Below are positions 6,616 through 11,630 of a DNA stretch of 11,630 bases, piece by piece. A model generated the notes under the pieces. The model was not told the DNA's origin. It did no database searches and was given only the letters and a program-made list of their open reading frames with translations. The position numbers and the translations under genes are program-made. Position 1 is the first letter of the stretch. Every line of letters begins with the position of its first letter. The DNA is taken from NCBI GenBank assembly GCA_039029935.1, contig JBCCFC010000297.1:1-11630 (forward strand). The letters run 5' to 3'. The stretch is from G039029935 sp039029935 (GTDB lineage Bacteria; Chloroflexota; Anaerolineae; Caldilineales; Caldilineaceae).

Positions 6616-7995
6616 TTACCCATCAATCGCCTGATACGCCTCATCCATCGTCGCCTGTAACGTAACCGTGATATCGGCCAACGCCTGCGGCGATTCCTGC
6701 TCATCATTGATGACCGCCAGCACTGCCTGCCCCCACAGCGTATTGAGTTCAGACGAAATGGGTGTGGCAAACTCGCTAAAGCTATAGAAATCATCCGCGC
6801 TGTTGGGCATCTGCATAAAAAAATCAAGCCCCGGATAGCCTGTCGTGTCCAATTTTGCGACCAGTGACTTGCTCCACATAAAGCCGCCACGCAACTCAAA
6901 TTCCATCAGATTGATTTCCTCGCTCAGGATGTATTCCATAAAGCGAAATGCCTCGTTGGGGTATGGACTCGTGTTGGTCAACCAGAGCGAATGCGAGCCG
7001 ATCATGGCGCGTTTGCGGCCTGTGTTCTTACAGGAAACCCAGTTATAGGCCACGACCTCATCCCTCTTTCTAAAATCACCCGGTTGCCAGTAGCCCGTCA
7101 TGAGCATGGCCCGTTTGCCTTCACCAAAGCCGCTTCCCTCACCTGACCAATAGCCCCATTGCTCCTTGTGTGCGGCCATCTGCTCCACACCAATGCCCTG
7201 ATAGATGTCGCGCATCATATCAAGCACCTGAACCCACGCCTCTTGGTCGAGCAGCAGAGTACGCTTGTCATCACTGAGCAGCGGTGTGTCAAAGTAGATT
7301 GACCACATCTCAAGCGAAAAGCCCATCGCATCGAGCGGGTCATAGCCAACCACATCGATACTACCATTGGCGTCATAGGTGGTCAGGCGCAATGCCCAAT
7401 CGACGACTTCTTCCCAGCTACCCGGTCCATTGGCAGCATCTAGCCCTGCCGCTGTCACTTGATCCACATGCCATGAAAAGGCCGAGACAGGTCCACCCTC
7501 GGTGACAGGCAAGGCCCATGTATTGCCATTCCACCGCTTGTCATCCCACTGCTGCGGCAAATAATCATCCAAATCAATATATTGACTCTGCGCCACAAAA
7601 TCATCCAACGGCGTCACCACACCTTTGGGTGCAAGCCCCAATGCATTAAAGCCAGGCGCATAGGTATGATAGATATCCGGCGCATCACCGCTGGCAACCG
7701 CCGCCAGCAGCTCATCAAGCGTCCCATGCATGTTGATGAGTTCCACACGCACATCTGCATTAGCAGGCTTCTCGTGGAACATCTCAATCGCAATCGGCCA
7801 GAACGAGTTACTCGACTCTGGGTCCGCGGACCAGCCCGTTTGGATGGAGACGACGGTGGCTTCCGCAACTGGTTCCTCGTTTGTATCCACCGTTTCCCCT
7901 GATCTGGACCGCCCACATGCGGCCAGCAATGGCATGGTGGATAGCGCGGCAGTTGTTAGGTGTAGAAATTGGCGTCGGCTTAGTTTGTGTTGCAT
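6616..7995 (-). CDS. Tat-type lipoprotein ABC solute-binding protein, family 1
   Basis: The 459-residue product begins with a twin-arginine lipoprotein signal: SRRQFLHL (Arg7-Arg8), a hydrophobic stretch, then the lipobox LLAAC with Cys27 as the lipid anchor. Export of a folded protein and tethering to the outer face of the membrane are expected. The mature part fits the family 1 extracellular binding proteins (usually for sugars or oligosaccharides): ELINMHGTLDELLAAVASGDAPDIYHTYAPGF early, and later the hinge-like AMLMTGYWQPGDF and NEAFRFMEYILSEE. The start is well fixed by GGAGG 4 nt before ATG 7995. It leads an operon with the GMC oxidoreductase. No permease genes follow, although family 1 receptors normally sit beside two, so the transport channel must be encoded elsewhere. 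The promoter shares a 24-bp block with the OppD/OppF-like operon. The exact ligand is unknown. Confidence 0.9.
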   Translation of the reverse strand: MQHKLSRRQFLHLTTAALSTMPLLAACGRSRSGETVDTNEEPVAEATVVSIQTGWSADPESSNSFWPIAIEMFHEKPANADVRVELINMHGTLDELLAAVASGDAPDIYHTYAPGFNALGLAPKGVVTPLDDFVAQSQYIDLDDYLPQQWDDKRWNGNTWALPVTEGGPVSAFSWHVDQVTAAGLDAANGPGSWEEVVDWALRLTTYDANGSIDVVGYDPLDAMGFSLEMWSIYFDTPLLSDDKRTLLLDQEAWVQVLDMMRDIYQGIGVEQMAAHKEQWGYWSGEGSGFGEGKRAMLMTGYWQPGDFRKRDEVVAYNWVSCKNTGRKRAMIGSHSLWLTNTSPYPNEAFRFMEYILSEEINLMEFELRGGFMWSKSLVAKLDTTGYPGLDFFMQMPNSADDFYSFSEFATPISSELNTLWGQAVLAVINDEQESPQALADITVTLQATMDEAYQAIDG

Positions 7996-8030
7996 GGTTC
8001 CTCCGTAAATTTGTTGCTGTAGATGATTGT

Positions 8031-8059
8031 ATTGTACAGAGAAGAGGGTGTGCTGTCAA
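8031..8059 (-). promoter_or_regulatory. Promoter of the binding-protein/GMC operon
   Basis: On the minus strand the -35 TTGACA (8059-8054) is followed after 17 bp by TACAAT (8036-8031). Transcription would begin near 8024, giving a leader of about 29 nt with a strong GGAGG before the ATG at 7995. Confidence 0.78.
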
Positions 8060-8077
8060 ATGTAGATTGTTGACAAT
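8054..8077 (-). promoter_or_regulatory. Shared 24-bp operator block, copy B
   Basis: This copy is identical over 24 bases to 2798-2821, with the palindrome ATTGT-CA-ACAAT at 8077-8066 and the -35 at its downstream end. The sequences on either side differ from copy A, apart from a CCCTC in the spacer and the TACAAT box. The conservation is therefore functional and not a recent duplication of the whole region. Confidence 0.68.
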
Positions 8078-8195
8078 GTTGCGGTATGGCATTAACTATG
8101 CTGAGGTCAGCTTCTAGACTATCTGCCCAATACGCACAATCACATGAGCAATTGCCAATATTGATGTGTACTTGCTGACTGCTTAAGTAGGTCTT

Positions 8196-8861
8196 TCAGT
8201 GGATTTCATCATTGGCAATCAACTGTTTAACAAGCAAATATACCCGTGTACCCAATGTCTGCGGCCAGCGGTCATCCGGTTGTGTGTCAAGCAATTCAGC
8301 GCGCTCAACGGCAATCTCCACAAAAGGCAAAAAAGCGGCTGTGTCCGGATTGGATTTGTTATAACTGCCCAATATCGTTACCAATTCTTGCTCTAAATAG
8401 GTGCGATTACGGGTCACTTTCTGGTTCTCAAACAATGCTATCTGTTCTTGGGGCGTATACGCATCCATTGCTTTAAGATGGAGCAATAGCCACAACTCAA
8501 AACATGGATTGCTCACGGCTAAGAGGTATCCCTTCTGTTGGCATAACCGCGCAACTGCACTTAGCTGTCTATCGCCCCAGCGATCCACATCAATCACCAT
8601 CCATAACTCATCTGTCTGCTCTAATCGATAGCGTTGTTGATAGATGTCCAATTCGGCTAACACTCGTTCAGGTGCGCTGTCCCGCTCCAAATTGGACAAT
8701 ACTTCAACCTGTAGATGGGGGTTGCGAAACCAGTCGGGCGAGGTCAAATCCTCAAAATAGATGCGTTCTGTGTGGATGCCTTCGGTGGCGATGATGATGA
8801 GTTTGGCATCGCGGTGATGGCTTTTGCGGCGAGTTGGGCGTCTTTTGTATCCTGATGCCAT
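8196..8861 (-). CDS. RloB-like TOPRIM-domain protein
   Basis: The 221-residue product has a basic N-terminus (YKRRPTRRKSHHRDAK) and then a TOPRIM-like fold: IIIATEGIHTE with the conserved Glu27, and VIDVDRWGD with the acidic pair Asp91 and Asp93, which would bind a divalent metal. The segment SNPCFELWLLLHL (117-129) is characteristic of the RloB family. RloB proteins are found next to AAA ATPases of the RloA type, first noted within type I restriction loci, and are thought to act as effector nucleases in phage defence, similar in plan to OLD and PARIS systems (family knowledge; the exact mechanism here is inferred). The ATG at 8861 lies 1 nt after the ATPase stop (TAG-C-ATG), with GGAG 4 nt upstream, so translation is probably coupled. 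This gene looks intact. Confidence 0.85.
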   Translation of the reverse strand: MASGYKRRPTRRKSHHRDAKLIIIATEGIHTERIYFEDLTSPDWFRNPHLQVEVLSNLERDSAPERVLAELDIYQQRYRLEQTDELWMVIDVDRWGDRQLSAVARLCQQKGYLLAVSNPCFELWLLLHLKAMDAYTPQEQIALFENQKVTRNRTYLEQELVTILGSYNKSNPDTAAFLPFVEIAVERAELLDTQPDDRWPQTLGTRVYLLVKQLIANDEIH

Positions 8862-8862
8862 G

Positions 8863-9426
8863 CTACTCCCACCCTAACTCACGCAACTTACGCACGACAG
8901 GAATTGCGCCATATCGCCCTTGTAAGTAACCACGGCGAATATCTTTGTCGTGACGGGGCATAAACTCTTCTAGGGCGTAGAGATTGGTGGCTCCTTGTTG
9001 ATTTTTCTCGACAAACCAAATTTCATCACGCCGCAACAAATCCAAATCGAGCAGACCGGACTCATGGGTAGTGACGATGAGTTGATTGGGAAAGCCCTGT
9101 GTTGATTTGAGAAAGAAATCGACAAAGTTGTAGGTGAGAATCGGATGCAGGCTACGGTCTAACTCATCCACGACAAACACACGCTCCTCTTCCAGTGATG
9201 TGATAAACCCACTCAAGAGATCAATCAGCCGGATTGTACCATCAGACTCGTCGTTAAACTCAAACTGGACATCCGTGCCGTCGTTGGCCTTGTGCATGGT
9301 CACAATCCGATATGCCTTAACAACGCCCGTTGCATCTCGTCGCAGAATGACACGACCATAGCCATTGCCATTCTGATGCCCACCGACAACCCACAAAATA
9401 CACACCATTGTCCATAATATGCACAT
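8863..9426 (-). CDS. RloA-like AAA ATPase, C-terminal fragment cut at the junction
   Basis: The open frame of 187 residues contains only the second half of an SMC/ABC-like AAA ATPase: signature ESDGT (60-64), Walker B RVFVVDELDRSLHP (Asp87-Glu88 as the metal and catalytic pair), QLIVTTHESGLL with switch His121, and the closing FMPRHDKDIRRGYLQGRYGAIP typical of the family. Intact homologues are about 350-450 residues, with Walker A near the N-terminus; none is present here. The first residues, MCILWTMVCILW, do not look like this family, and an in-frame TGA lies at 9430-9432. The coding homology seems to fail near 9,340-9,400, next to the start of eukaryotic sequence. The partner is the RloB-like gene 1 nt downstream. 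As it stands the ATPase cannot bind ATP, so the defence pair is non-functional in this assembled form. Confidence 0.8.
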   Translation of the reverse strand: MCILWTMVCILWVVGGHQNGNGYGRVILRRDATGVVKAYRIVTMHKANDGTDVQFEFNDESDGTIRLIDLLSGFITSLEEERVFVVDELDRSLHPILTYNFVDFFLKSTQGFPNQLIVTTHESGLLDLDLLRRDEIWFVEKNQQGATNLYALEEFMPRHDKDIRRGYLQGRYGAIPVVRKLRELGWE

Positions 9427-9480
9427 ATTTCAATACGACATAACTCGAAAACCAGCCTTGAGACCCCGTTTTTTTTTCTT
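9380..9480. other. Bacterial-eukaryotic junction zone
   Basis: To the left is compact minus-strand bacterial coding sequence; to the right is AT-rich and poly-T-bearing DNA leading into a splice acceptor and sushi exons on the plus strand. The exact join cannot be placed; the run of T and CT at about 9469-9482 is a plausible low-complexity contact point. No transposon end, tRNA or target duplication is seen. Confidence 0.7.
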
Positions 9481-9605
9481 TTTACCATGTTTTTCTACAT
9501 GTAATTCTGGACATTTCTGCAAATTTTGAACAAATTTGACAATAAAAAAAAGAAATAGTCGTGAGCCACCTTAATTCCGGCTGTCCTTGTTTCGTGTCTG
9601 CACAG

Positions 9606-9782
9606 CTGTGTGCCCGTCACTTCCCTCGGCAAGCGGCACCATTCTGAGCAGTGGCCCGTACTTTGTCGGAACCACACCAAGTGTCTCCTGCACTGGCAAC
9701 TACGTGCGGATCGGTCGGCCGTGGCGCTGCGTTGCCGGCAGCAACGGCGCTGCCCGCTGGGAGGGTGGACAAATCTGTGTTG
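9606..9782 (+). CDS. Sushi/CCP exon 1 of a eukaryotic extracellular protein (partial gene)
   Basis: The exon is 177 nt (59 codons), bounded by an acceptor (TCTGCACAG) and a donor (GTAAGG), phase 1 at both ends. It encodes one complete sushi (complement control protein) module: VCPSLPSASGT with Cys1, SVSCTGNY with Cys2, PWRC with Cys3 and RWEGGQIC with the conserved Trp and Cys4. Sushi modules are small disulfide-bonded beta domains of secreted and cell-surface proteins such as complement regulators, selectins and adhesion receptors. The exon needs an upstream exon to supply the first base of its first codon, but only about 150 bases separate it from bacterial sequence. The 5' part of the gene is therefore missing. 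Which protein this belongs to cannot be told from sushi modules alone. Confidence 0.88.
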
Positions 9783-10385
9783 GTAAGGCTGGCACGGCAA
9801 TGTTATTTGCTTACCCTCATTGCCCTCTATGCTAACTGTTTTGGGATGTGAGTTACCCCATAGCAATTGAAGGATGCGCACAGACAGGCGGATTGACAGA
9901 CAAACAAACAGATCCACTGTAGACAGCCATTTGAACAGCTCATTTCTTGGTAATTTTGCATCCATTGGTAGACTTTGGCTCTGAAATACTTACTGACTGA
10001 CGAACGAGTGGATTGATGAACAGACGGACAGTCAGACGCCAAGGTGGCATTTCTTTTTGGCCCTGGCATTTTCCTTTTTTTCTTTTTCTTTTTTTGCTGT
10101 GGTAAGTGTTGCTACACATACTGATTTTCAGATACATTTCCAGTAAGCGTTGTGCAGCATTTGACACTGGAGGAGCATGTAGGGATTAGGTACTTTGGTC
10201 CGAGGAAGGGGACAGGTATTCTTTGGCAAAATCGATCCAATTGATAATGTGACTTTTGGGCTGAGATGTGCTGCAACCCTTTGTGTTTGACAGCGTGCGC
10301 GATCTGTTGATGAGTTTGTGATTGCCACTGCTGTAACATCACACTAACTCGTATTCTCTTGGTCTGTTTGTTGATGCCTATGCAG
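9783..10385 (+). other. Intron between sushi exons 1 and 2
   Basis: The 603-nt intron runs from GTAAGG to ATGCAG. It contains worn tetranucleotide-type repeats (GACA/GATT-like, about 9884-9916 and 9993-10038) and a long pyrimidine run at about 10069-10097. Short frames cross it, but none has sushi cysteines or other domain features. No additional exon was recognised. Confidence 0.75.
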
Positions 10386-10559
10386 TCAATGAGTGCTCTA
10401 TGTCGTCCGTGAGCAATGGCACCGTCCAGATGCCGGCCTTGGACGTCAATGCCACTCTGAACGTGACTTGCAACGAAGGCTTCTCGCTGATTGGCATGCC
10501 CAGAGCATGCTTCCTTGAAGACAGGGCGCTGGTTTTAGAAGGAGATCAAGAGTGTGTTG
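10386..10559 (+). CDS. Sushi/CCP exon 2
   Basis: The exon is 174 nt (58 codons), phase 1 at both ends, with acceptor CCTATGCAG and donor GTAAGT. It encodes NECSMSSVSNGTV (Cys1), NVTCNEGFSLIG (Cys2), PRACFLED (Cys3) and LVLEGDQEC (Cys4). All four cysteines are present, but the near-invariant Trp before Cys4 is Leu here (ALVLEGDQEC, against ALVWEGGQVC in exon 3). NGT, NAT and NVT are possible N-glycosylation sites. Spliced to exon 1 it continues in frame as ICV-V-NEC. The close match to exon 3 suggests a tandem duplication of an exon unit. Confidence 0.88.
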
Positions 10560-10941
10560 GTAAGTGCTTGGCCACTCTTGTTCTTTGTGTTATCTCCACT
10601 CCTCAAAGGCTTCACTGCTGGTATTGTAAGCTCACCGGGAGCCGTTGGTTTTTTGCTTCGATTTGTCTGGCTTCTAGTCTGTGTGTCTGTCTGTCTGACT
10701 TTTTATGATCCTAACTCCTTGACTTTTAGACAGGCTGGCGAGCAAACCCACAGCAAACTCCAGTTTTGAACGTGCAGGCAAAGCCAAGCCGTTTCTTTGA
10801 AATGTGTTTGTGACCTCGAAAAAGTCTACACCAATTTATTCAGTTTCCGCAAGTGGACTATTAACTTCACTACATTGGTCCTTATCCTACCTATCTCTTT
10901 CCAAATACTGTGATTGATCTATGTCTTGTGTGCGTGCACAG
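10560..10941 (+). other. Intron between sushi exons 2 and 3
   Basis: The 382-nt intron runs from GTAAGT to GCACAG. It holds a short GTCT microsatellite (about 10676-10699) and no recognisable coding module. Confidence 0.78.
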
Positions 10942-11118
10942 CTAACTGTCCGGCCCTGTCTATCAGCAACGCCAGCATAGTGCCACGCCTGCCAAACTAC
11001 AAAGTGAACACAACACTGACAGTTATGTGTGCCTCTGGATACGAGCTGCGTGGCCAGCCCTTCACCTGTGTTCTAAGAAACGGGGCACTGGTTTGGGAAG
11101 GAGGCCAAGTTTGTGCAA
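10942..11118 (+). CDS. Sushi/CCP exon 3
   Basis: The exon is 177 nt (59 codons), phase 1 at both ends, with acceptor GCGTGCACAG and donor GTAAGT. It encodes ANCPALSISNAS (Cys1), LTVMCASGYELRG (Cys2), PFTCVLRNG (Cys3) and LVWEGGQVC (conserved Trp and Cys4), a complete sushi module. NAS and NTT are candidate glycosylation sites of an extracellular protein. Spliced to exon 2 it reads ECV-A-NCP. The donor shows that the gene continues downstream; the next exon is not in the window. Confidence 0.9.
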
Positions 11119-11630
11119 GTAAGTGTGCTAGAGTAGAGTCAAGAGTTCATAACGCAAAAGTGTGCAACTCCCCGGTTTTTGTGTTCGCTCTCTGCTATGG
11201 GGTCGATCTAGGCTAGGCGAAATTCCTAGATTACGTCATTTCGTGCGAAGGCATCCTTGAATCGTGCATGACGCATTGGGTTCAAAGTAAAAAAAATCAC
11301 TCATTTCTTCAGGCTGAATGCGCGGACGCGCGTCAAGAACACCTGCAAAATGTAATCCAGTAATTTCGCCTGGTACTGGGACATAGCGAGTTGCACACTC
11401 TTGTGTTAGAGGTAGAGTGCGTCTCTCGTTTTCTATTTCCTTAGTGGCAGTGGTGACCGGTCTATGTTCTGACAGCTTGTGTCGAATTTCAATTTATGCA
11501 TATGAAAGCCACACTGTCAAGCATGAGTCGTTTATTTGAGTTATCCAGAATTATCACCCCCGAAGCTGTTTGGACGGCTGGTTACAGGCTCTTCCTTTCT
11601 CATTTTCTTGTTGCTTTGGCGGCTTTCCAG
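11119..11630 (+). other. Downstream intron of the sushi gene, running to the window edge
   Basis: After the exon 3 donor no fourth sushi module is visible. The last bases (TTGGCGGCTTTCCAG) form a pyrimidine-rich AG that could be the acceptor of the next exon, giving an intron of 512 nt. Other AG sites after pyrimidines, at about 11311 and 11444, do not open a phase-1 sushi frame. A 10-bp palindrome, GACGCGCGTC, lies at 11325-11334. Confidence 0.5.

Noticed and set aside
9427..9488. Extension of the ATPase fragment upstream in another frame (frameshift explanation for the missing half)
   Set aside because: The upstream sequence in all three minus frames is short, interrupted and lacks Walker A. 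Truncation at the join explains it better than a frameshift.
9495..9965. Minus-strand frame of 156 codons over the first sushi exon
   Set aside because: It is antisense to a well-supported exon and its intron and has no domain pattern. It is a shadow frame.
9884..10038. CRISPR-like short repeats in the first intron
   Set aside because: They are worn tetranucleotide-type repeats without constant unit or spacer length.
11445..11540. Possible fourth exon after the AG at about 11444
   Set aside because: A phase-1 frame is open for about 30 codons but has no sushi spacing of cysteines and ends in a stop. Too weak to call.

Overview
The window is a chimera. Positions 1 to about 9,380-9,450 are bacterial: dense intron-less genes, Shine-Dalgarno sites, GTG and TTG starts, and sigma70-type promoters. 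From about 9,450 to the end the sequence is eukaryotic: three sushi (CCP/SCR) exons, each flanked by AG and GTAAG splice signals and separated by introns of 603 and 382 bases. The bacterium looks like a member of Chloroflexota (Anaerolineae, Caldilineae or Ardenticatenia type). The grounds are a secreted protein ending in FLPLVQN, Uma2-family genes with Glu/Arg-rich coiled-coil tails, and a Tat-type lipoprotein. The eukaryote is probably a metazoan or close relative, because symmetric phase 1-1 sushi exons are typical of that group. A sponge-symbiont or similar mixed sample would explain both parts, but that is inference.

Bacterial layout. (1) The 3' end of a secreted protein with a carboxypeptidase-regulatory-like beta-sandwich, followed by a strong hairpin. 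(2) On the minus strand, two peptide-type ABC transporter ATPases (OppD-like, then OppF-like) with no permease or binding protein nearby. (3) On the plus strand, two paralogous Uma2-type genes; the second has a nonsense codon exactly where the first has Trp. (4) On the minus strand, a Tat-type lipoprotein solute-binding protein (family 1) followed 17 nt later by a GMC oxidoreductase. (5) On the minus strand, a RloA-like ATPase fragment followed 1 nt later by a RloB-like TOPRIM protein, a probable phage-defence pair whose ATPase has lost its N-terminal half, including Walker A, at the junction.

The best regulatory signal is a 24-bp block that is identical upstream of both the OppD/OppF operon (2798-2821) and the binding-protein/GMC operon (8054-8077). 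It contains the -35 TTGACA and an ATTGT-CA-ACAAT palindrome just upstream. In both cases TACAAT follows after exactly 17 bp. The two operons are therefore probably one regulon, linking import ATPases, a solute receptor and an FAD-dependent alcohol or sugar oxidase/dehydrogenase.

At the junction both flanking genes are cut. The bacterial ATPase lacks its first half, and the sushi gene lacks its upstream exons. This fits a misassembly, chimeric clone or non-homologous join better than a clean gene transfer. No tRNA, rRNA, CRISPR array, transposase or integrase was seen.
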